Shown: piece after piece, positions 1 to 8,025 of the stretch
Position numbering within the stretch: the stretch's first letter is position 1
Layout of the letters: every line of letters starts with the position of its first letter
Assembly: GCF_020055675.1 (NCBI RefSeq)
Contig: NZ_JAIPUS010000005.1
Coordinates: forward strand, 62,001-126,000
Direction of reading: 5' to 3'
DNA: 64,000 nucleotides
Source of the DNA: Marivita sp.
GTDB lineage: Bacteria; Pseudomonadota; Alphaproteobacteria; Rhodobacterales; Rhodobacteraceae
Made by a program: the position numbers and the translations under genes
The notes under the pieces: model-generated
Seen by the model: only the letters and a program-made list of their open reading frames with translations
The model's database searches: none
What the model was told of the DNA's origin: nothing

Positions 1-150
1 CTCATCGTAATAGCCGTTTTCCAACGCGACGTAATAGCCCGCGAACTGAGCCTGCGTGACCCACTTCAGTTGCAAAGTCACGTCATCTGCCGCCCAGGCC
101 GGCGCCGCCAGTCCTAGTGCAGCCGCGATACCAAGTAGTTTCGTCGTCAT
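1..150 (-). CDS. ABC transporter substrate-binding protein, NMT1/THI5-like (partial, N-terminus only)
   Basis: Only the first 50 codons are inside the window; the gene runs off the left edge. The protein begins with a Sec signal peptide (basic MTTK, hydrophobic Leu/Ala run, cleavage near AWA-DD). The mature start DDVTLQLKWVTQAQFAGYYV is typical of NMT1/THI5-like periplasmic binding proteins, which in known members bind pyrimidine-type thiamine precursors. GGAGG lies 6 bases before the ATG. It is the last visible gene of the minus-strand operon carbamoylase-dihydropyrimidinase-ATPase-permease-permease. Context suggests a pyrimidine-related ligand; the actual ligand cannot be read from 50 residues. 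Confidence 0.85.
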   Translation of the reverse strand, partial: MTTKLLGIAAALGLAAPAWAADDVTLQLKWVTQAQFAGYYVALENGYYDE

Positions 151-180
151 GGTTTACCTCCAAGTTGGCATTTTCATTTT

Positions 181-1029
181 TCAGGTTTGGCGATGCGACG
201 GATGCCAGAACGTCGCTCGCCGTTCGATCCACGCGACGAGCCCGTAGAACGCCGTCCCGGCCATGGCCGCGACCGCGATCTCGGCCCAGACCAAGTCAAT
301 CGACAGGCTGCCGACGCCGGTCGAAATGCGAAATCCCATACCCCGCGTGGGAGACCCGAAGTACTCGGCAACGATGGCGCCGATCAGGGCAAGTGTTGTC
401 GCGATTTTCAGACCATTGAACACGAACGGAAGCGCGGCAGGCAGGCGCAACTTCACCAATGTGTCGAAATAAGTCGCAGCATAGGTACGCATCAGGTCAC
501 GCTGCATGGCATCCGTTTCCCGCAAGCCCTGCACCGTATTCACAAGGATCGGGAAAAACACCATGACGACGACCACCGCCGCCTTGGACTGCCAGTCAAA
601 ACCGAACCAACTCACAAGGATGGGCGCGATGCCGACGATGGGCAGGGCTGCCACGAAATTTCCAATCGGCAAGAGCCCCTTTGTCAAAAACACGGATCGG
701 TCTATCAGGATTGCTGTGAAAAAGGCCGCCAGCACGCCGATCGCAAAGCCGGACAAGGCGCCTTTCAGAACGGTTTGGCGGAAGTCCTGCCACAGGATAT
801 CGGTCGAGTTGGCAAATGTCTGCGCCACGTCAGACGGCGCCGGAAGGATCACAGGCGACACGCCAAAACCCCGGACGATGCCTTCCCACAGCATGATCAA
901 TGTCAGGCCGAAGAGAGCAGGAATGGCCACCCGCACAACCTTACTATTGCGCCACCGCGAATTGGCCAAGACCGCGTTGGCGGCCCATGCAGCGATCCAG
1001 AACGCAAGAGCGAACAGCAACCAATTCAT
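181..1029 (-). CDS. ABC transporter permease (second of two)
   Basis: A 282-residue BPD_transp_1-type inner-membrane permease with about six hydrophobic segments. The first is near residues 5-22, then 35-50, 90-108, 120-140, 205-225 and 245-265. The EAA-type cytoplasmic loop that contacts the ATPase is visible around residues 180-200 (YAATYFDTLVKLRLPAALP). Its ATG overlaps the stop of the upstream permease by 4 bases, so the two are translationally coupled and probably form a heterodimeric channel. Paralogous permease pairs of this sort accompany NMT1/THI5-like binding proteins. Substrate is inferred only from the pyrimidine-degradation context. Confidence 0.9.
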   Translation of the reverse strand: MNWLLFALAFWIAAWAANAVLANSRWRNSKVVRVAIPALFGLTLIMLWEGIVRGFGVSPVILPAPSDVAQTFANSTDILWQDFRQTVLKGALSGFAIGVLAAFFTAILIDRSVFLTKGLLPIGNFVAALPIVGIAPILVSWFGFDWQSKAAVVVVMVFFPILVNTVQGLRETDAMQRDLMRTYAATYFDTLVKLRLPAALPFVFNGLKIATTLALIGAIVAEYFGSPTRGMGFRISTGVGSLSIDLVWAEIAVAAMAGTAFYGLVAWIERRATFWHPSHRQT

Positions 1030-1958
1030 GCCTGCATCCCCATCCGTCGCAGCGTGACCCTTTGGGCAAAATCCAGAAACGTCACCAAGCCCCCGGCCAA
1101 TATCGCGGCCGCGAAGAGCGCGGCCCAGATCGCGAGCGGCGTGCCGAACTGGTCCCCGATCAGGATACGGGCTCCGAGGCCGGAAATGGCCCCTGTCGGC
1201 AATTCACCGACGATTGTTCCGACCAGAGCAGCCGCGATTCCGATCTTGAGCGACGTGAACAGGTACGGCATGGACGCCGGCAAGCGAAGCTTCAGAAACA
1301 CATGCAGGCCCGACGCCGAGTAGGTGCGCAACAAATCGAGCTGCGCCGCACCCGGCGAGCGCAATCCCTTCACCATGCCCACCAACACCGGGAAGTAGCA
1401 CAGATAGGCCGAGATAATCGCCTTGGGCACGCCGCGCCCTTCTATCCCGACCTGGCTGGATAGAACGATGATCATCGGGGCGAGGGCAACGATCGGAACT
1501 GTCTGGCTGATGATCGCCCAAGGCATCAGGCTCATGCTCACAACGCGGCTATAGACAATCGCAATTGCCCCGGCCATTCCCAGCACGATCCCGAGGAAAA
1601 ACCCCCAGAGCGTCGATTGCAGCGTGATCCAGCCGTGATAGATCAGCGATCGTTTCGACATTGCTCGCCCGCTGAGCGCCATCTCGCCCGTGGACTTCCA
1701 AAGCTCGCGGCCAACCTGCACCGGCGTCGGCAATCGAGGACGATCAAGGCTGTAGCCTTGGGCGACGTGACCGGGGTTGTCGATCATCAACCGCCAGATC
1801 GGCTGTTCGAAACGGTCAACGGATGCCGGTGGCACCACCTCTGCTCCGGACCTTTCCGCCACGTCCAGCGCGCCACGGAGGTTCATCGGTGCCACGGCAG
1901 CGTACCAGATCGCCACGATGGCGGAGAGAACCGCCAGTATGGGCAAGCTGTTCTTCAT
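1026..1958 (-). CDS. ABC transporter permease (first of two)
   Basis: A 310-residue inner-membrane permease. It differs from its partner by an N-terminal transmembrane anchor (residues 5-25) followed by about 70 periplasmic residues. A BPD_transp_1 core follows with five or six helices. The EAA loop is seen around residues 200-225 (TYSASGLHVFLKLRLPASMP). The start ATG is 6 bases after the stop of the ATPase gene and has only a weak ribosome-binding site, which fits coupled translation. Together with the next permease and the ATPase it makes an importer feeding the pyrimidine-degradation enzymes encoded upstream in the same operon. Confidence 0.9.
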   Translation of the reverse strand: MKNSLPILAVLSAIVAIWYAAVAPMNLRGALDVAERSGAEVVPPASVDRFEQPIWRLMIDNPGHVAQGYSLDRPRLPTPVQVGRELWKSTGEMALSGRAMSKRSLIYHGWITLQSTLWGFFLGIVLGMAGAIAIVYSRVVSMSLMPWAIISQTVPIVALAPMIIVLSSQVGIEGRGVPKAIISAYLCYFPVLVGMVKGLRSPGAAQLDLLRTYSASGLHVFLKLRLPASMPYLFTSLKIGIAAALVGTIVGELPTGAISGLGARILIGDQFGTPLAIWAALFAAAILAGGLVTFLDFAQRVTLRRMGMQA

Positions 1959-1964
1959 ACGGCG

Positions 1965-2786
1965 TCAATCATCATAGGCATGCCCTGCCCGAAGCCCGTC
2001 GCGCACGCGATGCGCGACTTGCAAGAATTCAGGCGTATCACGAATATCCAATGGCCGTTCGGCAGGCAGCGGGCTTTCTATGATGTCAGTGATCCGCCCG
2101 GGGCGTGGGCTCATCACCACGATCTTGGTGGAGAGATACACCGCTTCGGGGATCGAATGTGTCACAAAGCCAATGGTCTTTTCCGTGCGTGCCCAAAGCT
2201 CGAGCAATTGTTCGTTCAAGTGATCGCGCACGATTTCGTCAAGCGCGCCAAACGGCTCATCCATCAGAAGTATGTCGGCATCGAATGCCAACGCCCGCGC
2301 AATCGAGGCCCGCTGCTGCATCCCGCCGGAAAGCTGCCACGGGTATTTCTTGCCGAAATTCGACAGTTCCACGAGGTCCAGCACCCGTGCGATTCGTTCG
2401 TTCTGCTCGGATTTGGAGTAGCCCATGATCTCCAGGGGCAAGGCGATGTTCTTCTCGATTGTGCGCCAGGGATAAAGCCCCGCCGCCTGAAACACATAAC
2501 CATAGGCCCGCGCGCGCCGTGCCGCATCCGGCGTCATGCCGTTCACGGTGAGTTGTCCGCCGGTCGGGGTCTCCAGCGCAGCGATGCAGCGGAGAAACGT
2601 GGTCTTGCCACAGCCAGACGGTCCAATGAAACTGACGAATTCGCCCTTGTCGATTTCGATATCAATGCCTGACAAGGCATGCACCGGTCCGTCGTTTGTC
2701 TGGAAGGTCAGATCAAGATTGCTCGCCGAAATGACCGGGCTACGCGGACTTCGGTCAGGAACCGAAGACTTTGCCAACTGCTGCAT
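1965..2786 (-). CDS. ABC transporter ATP-binding protein (SsuB/ThiZ type)
   Basis: A 273-residue ABC ATPase that powers the adjacent permease pair on the cytoplasmic side. Walker A is GPSGCGKTT, the Q-loop region is FQAAGLYPW, the signature is LSGGMQQRASIARAL, Walker B is ILLMDEPFGALD, and the H-loop is FVTHSIPEAV. The frame stays open upstream. I chose the ATG whose A is shared with the stop of the dihydropyrimidinase gene (TGATG), leaving MQQLAKSSV as the N-terminus, because this fits the tight operon and the normal family length. The family (nitrate/sulfonate/taurine/HMP importers) is certain; the transported compound is inferred. Confidence 0.92.
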   Translation of the reverse strand: MQQLAKSSVPDRSPRSPVISASNLDLTFQTNDGPVHALSGIDIEIDKGEFVSFIGPSGCGKTTFLRCIAALETPTGGQLTVNGMTPDAARRARAYGYVFQAAGLYPWRTIEKNIALPLEIMGYSKSEQNERIARVLDLVELSNFGKKYPWQLSGGMQQRASIARALAFDADILLMDEPFGALDEIVRDHLNEQLLELWARTEKTIGFVTHSIPEAVYLSTKIVVMSPRPGRITDIIESPLPAERPLDIRDTPEFLQVAHRVRDGLRAGHAYDD

Positions 2787-4240
2787 CAAACCCCCGTCGC
2801 CGGGATCCCCGAGCGGTCCACTGGGCGCGGCGCGGTCAGCTCTTTCCATGTCGACAGCGCGCGGTTCACCGTGCCATTGCCGGACCGCTTCACGAATTGG
2901 CCATGCCCTTCCTGCGAGCGCATTTCGCCGTCATGCACCGCTACATGCCCACGGCTGAGCGTGAAACGCGGCAAGCCCTTGACGTGTTTGCCTTCGAACA
3001 CGTTGTAATCGATGGCGGATTGCTGGTTGGCCGCCGTGATCGTCTTTTCCTTGTTCGGGTCCCAGACCACCAGATCGGCATCGGACCCAACCAGAACGGC
3101 GCCCTTCCTAGGATAGCAATTCAGGATCTTTGCGGCGTTTGTCGATGTCACGGCGACAAATTCGTTCAGCGTTAGCCGACCGGTTGCAACCCCATGTGTC
3201 CAGAGCATCGGCAAGCGGTCTTCGAGCCCACCCGTGCCGTTCGGGATTTTGGAGAAATCACCCAGGCCATAGCGCTTCTGCTCCGTCGAGAATGCGCAAT
3301 GGTCGGTGGCGACCACGGACAACGTGCCTGATTGCAGACCCGCCCACAGGCTGTCCTGATGCGTCTTGTTTCTAAACGGCGGCGACATCACGCGACGCGC
3401 GGAATGGTCCCAATCTTCGTGGAAATACTCGCTTTCATCCAGCGTTAAATGCTGGATCAGCGGCTCGCCCCAGACGCGCTTGCCCTGCATCTTGGCGCGC
3501 CGGATCGCTTCGTGGGATTCCTCGCAAGAGGTATGCACGACATAAAGCGGCACGCCCGCCATATCGGCGATCATGATGGCACGGTTCGTCGCCTCACCCT
3601 CGACCTGAGTGGGACGTGAATAGGCGTGCCCTTCGGGTCCGGTATTGCCCTCAGCCAAAAGCTTGGCCGTCAATTCAGCGACCACGTCCCCATTTTCTGC
3701 ATGGACCATCGCGATCCCGCCCAATTCGGACAACCGGTTGAAAGACGCGAAAAGCTCATCGTCATTGACCATGAGCGCGCCCTTGTAGGCCATGAAGTGC
3801 TTGAACGTGTTGATGCCACGATCCTGAATGACGGATTGCATGTCGTTGAAAACCTGCTCACCCCACCATGTCACCGCCATGTGGAACGAATAATCACAGT
3901 GCGCGAGGGTCGACTTGTTGTCCCACCGCTTGAGCGCGTCATGCAGGCCTTCTCCCTGGCTTGGCAGACAGAAGTCGACGACCATCGTTGTCCCACCTGC
4001 CAGCGCCGCGCGCGTGCCCGAGTCGAAATTATCGGTGGAATAGGTGCCCATGAATGGCATCTCGAGATGCACATGCGGGTCAATACCACCGGGCATGACA
4101 TAGCAGCCGGTCGCATCCAGAACCTCATCACCTTTCAAGCCTTTGCCGATCTCGGCGATCACCCCGTTCTCGATCAGAACATCTGCCTCGTAGGTCAGGT
4201 CCGCCGTGACAACCGTTCCGTTCTTGATCACTGTGGTCAT
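2786..4240 (-). CDS. hydA: dihydropyrimidinase (D-hydantoinase family)
   Basis: A 484-residue cyclic amidohydrolase. It opens the ring of 5,6-dihydrouracil or dihydrothymine to the N-carbamoyl beta-amino acid, the second step of reductive pyrimidine degradation. The binuclear-metal motif GGIDPHVHLEMPF is near residue 50. The carbamylated-lysine region (INTFKHFMAYKGALMV) is near residue 145-160, with later ligand histidines in VHAENGD and LYVVHTS and the Asp in VATDHCAF. Length is normal for the family. GAGGGATATC precedes the ATG. It lies between the carbamoylase and the transporter genes, and with preTA nearby the full three-step pathway is present. Bacterial names hydA, pydB and hyuA are used for the same enzyme. 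Confidence 0.95.
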   Translation of the reverse strand: MTTVIKNGTVVTADLTYEADVLIENGVIAEIGKGLKGDEVLDATGCYVMPGGIDPHVHLEMPFMGTYSTDNFDSGTRAALAGGTTMVVDFCLPSQGEGLHDALKRWDNKSTLAHCDYSFHMAVTWWGEQVFNDMQSVIQDRGINTFKHFMAYKGALMVNDDELFASFNRLSELGGIAMVHAENGDVVAELTAKLLAEGNTGPEGHAYSRPTQVEGEATNRAIMIADMAGVPLYVVHTSCEESHEAIRRAKMQGKRVWGEPLIQHLTLDESEYFHEDWDHSARRVMSPPFRNKTHQDSLWAGLQSGTLSVVATDHCAFSTEQKRYGLGDFSKIPNGTGGLEDRLPMLWTHGVATGRLTLNEFVAVTSTNAAKILNCYPRKGAVLVGSDADLVVWDPNKEKTITAANQQSAIDYNVFEGKHVKGLPRFTLSRGHVAVHDGEMRSQEGHGQFVKRSGNGTVNRALSTWKELTAPRPVDRSGIPATGV

Positions 4241-4333
4241 GATATCCCTCTTTGCTGTCCGCGTCTGGACGTCTTTGGATCCCGAATACCTCGGGGAAAC
4301 CGCGCAAGGCGCGACGGGGGCAGCGCCCCCGAC

Positions 4334-5584
4334 CTAGCTGACGATCTCAGCCGTCTCGACGACGGCATGAAACAGGACATCCGTCCCAGCCGTCGCCCAT
4401 TCCTTGGAAATCTCTTCCGACTCATTATGCGACAGCCCGTCAACGCAGGGGCACATCACCATCGCCGTGGGGGCCACATCATTGATCCAGCAGGCATCGT
4501 GCCCCGCGCCGGAGACAATATCCATATGGCTGTAGCCCAACCGCTCCGCCGCGCTGCGGATCGCGCTGACGCAGCCCTCATCAAAGGCCGGCGGATCGAA
4601 TTGTCCAACGATATGGCTGTCGAAGGACACCCCGATTTCCTCGCAAAGTTTCGGTGCGCGGTCCATGAACTCGTCGACCATCCCGTTCAACTTTTCGAGC
4701 AGATGCGTGCGCATATCGACCGTGAACACCGCCTTGCCCGGAATGATATTGCGGCTGTTGGGCAAGACATCGACATGCCCGATCGCACCGACCGCGTTGG
4801 GCTGGTTCTTCATCGCGATTTCGTGCACCAATTCTGTGATCAGCGCCAAACCGCGGCCTGCATTCTTGCGCATGTGCATCGGCGTCGATCCGGTGTGGCT
4901 TTCCTTGCCGGTCACGGTACACTCGATCCAGCGCAGGCCCTGGCCGTGAGTGACAACGCCAACATCCTTGCCCTCGGCCTCAAGGATCGGACCCTGTTCA
5001 ATGTGCAGCTCGAAGAACGCGTGCATCTTGCGGTCGCCGACCTTTTCCGAGCCTTTCCAACCAATCCGCTCAAGCTCTTCACCAAATCTCTTGCCCTTTG
5101 CATCCTCTCGATCATAGGCCCAGTGCAGGTCATGCTTGCCCGCGAACACACCGGATGCCAGCATCGCCGGGGCAAACCGTGTCCCCTCTTCGTTGGTCCA
5201 GTTCGTCACGATGATCGGGTGACTGGTCTTGATCCCGAGATCGTTCAAGGAGCGCAGGATTTCCAATCCGCCCAGAACGCCGAGCACCCCGTCGTACTTG
5301 CCTCCGGTCGGTTGAGTGTCGAGATGCGAGCCGACATAGACCGGAAGCGCATCGGGGTCCGTCCCCTCGCGCCGGGCGAACATGTTGCCGATCTCGTCGA
5401 GGCCCATGGTACAGCCGGCGTCTTCGCACCATTTTTGAAACAATGCGCGGCCTTCGGCGTCTTCGTCGGTGAGTGTCTGACGGTTGTTCCCACCCGCCAC
5501 GCCCGGCCCGATCCTGGCCATTTCCATCAAGCTGTCCCACAGCCGATCCCCGTTGATCCGCAGGTTTTCTCCGGGTGCCGCCAT
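4334..5584 (-). CDS. Zn-dependent amidohydrolase, N-carbamoyl-beta-alanine (beta-ureidopropionate) hydrolase type
   Basis: A 416-residue member of the M20-like hydantoinase/carbamoylase family. In this context it most likely removes the carbamoyl group from N-carbamoyl-beta-alanine, giving beta-alanine, CO2 and ammonia (third step of the pathway). Metal-binding motifs are GSHLDTQPTGGKYDGVLGV, NEEGTRFAP, and ELHIEQGPILE; AGHDACWIND is near the C-terminus. The frame is open further upstream, but I start at MAAPGENL, which has AAGGGGA five bases before the ATG. An alternative ATG 27 bases upstream (MGQRQKG) has AGGAG at longer spacing. First gene of the operon behind the RutR-type operator. Allantoate or other carbamoyl-amino-acid specificity cannot be excluded by sequence. 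Confidence 0.88.
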   Translation of the reverse strand: MAAPGENLRINGDRLWDSLMEMARIGPGVAGGNNRQTLTDEDAEGRALFQKWCEDAGCTMGLDEIGNMFARREGTDPDALPVYVGSHLDTQPTGGKYDGVLGVLGGLEILRSLNDLGIKTSHPIIVTNWTNEEGTRFAPAMLASGVFAGKHDLHWAYDREDAKGKRFGEELERIGWKGSEKVGDRKMHAFFELHIEQGPILEAEGKDVGVVTHGQGLRWIECTVTGKESHTGSTPMHMRKNAGRGLALITELVHEIAMKNQPNAVGAIGHVDVLPNSRNIIPGKAVFTVDMRTHLLEKLNGMVDEFMDRAPKLCEEIGVSFDSHIVGQFDPPAFDEGCVSAIRSAAERLGYSHMDIVSGAGHDACWINDVAPTAMVMCPCVDGLSHNESEEISKEWATAGTDVLFHAVVETAEIVS

Positions 5585-5642
5585 GCCTGTCCCCTTTTGC
5601 CGCTGGCCCATGCTGTGCGGCTCTCCTGGAAGGCCCACAGAT

Positions 5643-5658
5643 TTTACCAATTGGTAAA
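5643..5658. promoter_or_regulatory. RutR-like operator 1
   Basis: Perfect inverted repeat TTTACCAATTGGTAAA between the divergent carbamoylase operon and the TetR-family gene. The published E. coli RutR consensus is TTGACCA-NN-TGGTCAA; this site matches 12 of its 14 fixed positions. It sits 59 bases before the carbamoylase ATG and 111 bases before the regulator start, so it could control both directions. A second copy lies upstream of preT. Assignment to the neighbouring regulator is inference. Confidence 0.75.
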
Positions 5659-5769
5659 GTTACGATTGCAACGCACTTCTGGCCTGTCAAGCTATGTTAT
5701 GGAAAGTTCGCCCTCGTCCCGACCGGGACAAAGCCAGTGCCCTGAAATGCAGCAAGGAAGAAACCAACC

Positions 5770-6384
5770 GTGACGCAACCGGCCCGAAAGCCCAGCCGTA
5801 TCCAGATCGAAAACCGTCAACGCATCCGCGACGCCGCGCTCGGGCTCTTTGCCACACACGGGTTTCGCGGCACGACGCTTGACCAGATCGCCGGGGCGTG
5901 CGGCATGCACAAACCCAATCTGATCTATTATTACGACAGCAAGGAGGCGATCCATATCGACCTTCTGAACACGCTGATGACGGAATGGCTCAGCCCGCTG
6001 GACGCAATGGATCCGGAGGGTGATCCGCTTGAAGAAATTCTGGAGTATATCCGCAAAAAGATGGAGATGAGTCGGCTTTATCCACGCGAATCGCGACTCT
6101 TTGCCAACGAAATCGTGCAAGGCGCGCCCCGCATGCTGCCGCATCTGGAACGCACGCTGAAACCGTTGTTCGACCAACAATGCAAGATCCTCGAAGACTG
6201 GATGGCGGCGGGAAAACTGGCAAGAATGCATCCCGCACACCTGATTTTTTCAATCTGGGCAGTGACCCAGCATTACGCGGATTTCGAAGCACAGATCGCG
6301 GTCCTATTGCCCGGCCAAGACCGATTCGCGGACGGCGCTGACCAGTTTGTCGAAACGATGTTTCGGAAACTGCTGACGCCATAG
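5770..6384 (+). CDS. rutR: TetR-family regulator, RutR-like (pyrimidine degradation)
   Basis: A 204-residue TetR-family repressor. The N-terminal helix-turn-helix lies at about residues 18-62 (RDAALGLFATHGFRGTTLDQ, then GMHKPNLIYYYDSKEAI). The ligand domain contains ESRLFANEIVQGAP, a pattern characteristic of RutR relatives, which sense uracil/thymine. The start is a GTG with AAGGAAG 8 bases upstream; no better start exists. It is divergent from the carbamoylase-dihydropyrimidinase-ABC operon with a RutR-type operator between them, and a second operator precedes preTA. This supports a pathway-specific regulator, unlike E. coli where RutR controls the rut oxidative pathway and carAB. Confidence 0.85.
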   Translation: MTQPARKPSRIQIENRQRIRDAALGLFATHGFRGTTLDQIAGACGMHKPNLIYYYDSKEAIHIDLLNTLMTEWLSPLDAMDPEGDPLEEILEYIRKKMEMSRLYPRESRLFANEIVQGAPRMLPHLERTLKPLFDQQCKILEDWMAAGKLARMHPAHLIFSIWAVTQHYADFEAQIAVLLPGQDRFADGADQFVETMFRKLLTP

Positions 6385-6701
6385 CGCGAACCCCGCAGTC
6401 TTGCTGTCTGGATCCTGGCCGAATGCGGGCAAATGTCTTGCAATGACAGATGATTCGATTCTACGCGCCCTCCCCCGGTTGACCGCGCCTTGGCGCGATC
6501 AGTCGGTCAATTCACGAGCGGCCAAGCAAAATGGCCTCTTGCAGCGCAAAAAACAACATTCGGCGCGACATCGGGATCACTCTGCCGGTCGCCGAAATGC
6601 GGACCCATGAGTTTTCGCCTAAACGAGGTCAGCGATGAATACATCATCGTTTGCCACCGAACACCGGTTCGACACCTCTGCCAGACAAGGGGAACTCCAT
6701 C
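6385..6701. other. intergenic region between convergent genes, no feature seen
   Basis: A 317-base gap between the 3' ends of the RutR-like gene and preA. Short open frames occur on the plus strand but none has a convincing ribosome-binding site or recognisable product. I see no U-tailed hairpin, tRNA or repeat here. It may simply hold weak or Rho-dependent termination for both convergent transcripts. Confidence 0.5.
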
Positions 6702-8009
6702 CTACTCCGCTGCCGTCTTGACCGCCGGGTTGTTCGGGTGGCTCGTCCAGTCTGCGTGCTCTTCAGCAACAACCTGACCGGTCCGCTCATCGAGGGCCCC
6801 CGTCGGCAACTCCTCCATCGTGATGCACTCCTCAACCGGACAGACATTGACACACAGGTTGCAGGCGACACATTCATCGTCCTTGACCGTGAAGACCCGA
6901 TCCTCTGACATTGCAATCGCCTGGTGGGATGTGTCCTCGCACGCCGCGTAGCACCGGCCACACTGGATACAGAGGTCCTGATCGATCCGTGCCTTGGTCA
7001 CGTAATTCAGGTTCAGGTTCTGCCAGTCGCTGATATTGGGGACTGCCCGCCCGACGAGTTGTGACGTCGATCCCATCTCCTTTTCGTCCATGTACTGTGA
7101 CAGGCCCGAGATCATTTCCTGAACGATCTTGAAGCCGTATGTCATCGCCGCAGTGCAGACCTGCACATTGCCAGCCCCCAGCGCCATGAACTCTGCCGCG
7201 TCTTTCCACGTTGTCACACCGCCAATACCCGAGATCGGCAGCCCCCGCGTTTCGGGCGTCCGGGCGATTTCGGCCACCATGTTCAAGGCAATCGGCTTGA
7301 CCGCCGGCCCGCAATACCCGCCATGCGCGCCCTTGCCGTCAATCGTCGGCTCTGGCGCAAAAAGATCGAGATCGACCGACGTGATCGAATTGATCGTGTT
7401 GATCAGGCTCACCGCGTCAGCCCCACCCTCGAGCGCGGCCATTGCGGGCTTTCGCACATCGGTAATGTTTGGCGTCAGCTTCACGATGCAGGGCATCCGG
7501 GTGTTTTGCTTCACCCAGCGGGTCACCATGGTGATGTATTCGGGCACCTGCCCCACGGCGCTGCCCATACCGCGCTCGGACATGCCATGCGGACAGCCGA
7601 AATTCAGCTCCACACCATCCGCCCCGGTCTCTTCGACCAGAGGTAGAATGGCTTTCCACGCCGCTTCCTCGCAAGGCACCATGAGCGAAACGATCATCGC
7701 GCGGTCCGGGTAGTCGCGCTTGACCGCCTTGATCTCGCGCAGATTCACCTCCAGCGGGCGGTCGGTGATCAGCTCGATATTGTTCAGTCCGAGAAGCCGC
7801 CGATCCGCCCCCCAGATCGCACCGTAGCGCGGACCGTTCACGTTGACGATGGGGGGGCCGTCTTCTCCCAGAGTTTTCCAGACCACGCCGCCCCAGCCAG
7901 CCTCAAAGGCGCGGCGGACGTTGTATTCCTTGTCGGTGGGCGGCGCGGAGGCCAGCCAGAATGGGTTCGGGCTCTTGATGCCCACAAAATCGGTCGTCAG
8001 GTCAGCCAT
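6702..8009 (-). CDS. preA: NAD-dependent dihydropyrimidine dehydrogenase, catalytic subunit PreA
   Basis: A 435-residue cytoplasmic flavo-iron-sulfur subunit that reduces uracil/thymine to the dihydro-form with electrons from PreT. Residues about 1-320 form a dihydroorotate-dehydrogenase-like FMN barrel. The segment NFGCPHGMSERGMG (near residue 165) carries the active-site Cys. The C-terminus has a two-cluster ferredoxin domain with CIQCGRCYAAC and CVACNLCVNVCPVEEC (four Cys each). It lies 16 bases after preT in the same direction and is clearly co-transcribed. Length and domain order match E. coli PreA, with a slightly longer C-terminal tail. The physiological direction (degradation) is supported by the dihydropyrimidinase and carbamoylase genes in the neighbourhood. 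Confidence 0.95.
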   Translation of the reverse strand: MADLTTDFVGIKSPNPFWLASAPPTDKEYNVRRAFEAGWGGVVWKTLGEDGPPIVNVNGPRYGAIWGADRRLLGLNNIELITDRPLEVNLREIKAVKRDYPDRAMIVSLMVPCEEAAWKAILPLVEETGADGVELNFGCPHGMSERGMGSAVGQVPEYITMVTRWVKQNTRMPCIVKLTPNITDVRKPAMAALEGGADAVSLINTINSITSVDLDLFAPEPTIDGKGAHGGYCGPAVKPIALNMVAEIARTPETRGLPISGIGGVTTWKDAAEFMALGAGNVQVCTAAMTYGFKIVQEMISGLSQYMDEKEMGSTSQLVGRAVPNISDWQNLNLNYVTKARIDQDLCIQCGRCYAACEDTSHQAIAMSEDRVFTVKDDECVACNLCVNVCPVEECITMEELPTGALDERTGQVVAEEHADWTSHPNNPAVKTAAE

Positions 8010-8025
8010 CTCGGCACCTCCCGGA

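Noticed and set aside
3626-5773. A 715-codon open frame on the plus strand
   Set aside because: It is antisense to dihydropyrimidinase and carbamoylase and covers the RutR-type operator; no domain or ribosome-binding site.
6401-6610. Short plus-strand open frame after the RutR-like gene
   Set aside because: No ribosome-binding site, Arg/His-rich out-of-frame composition and no known family.
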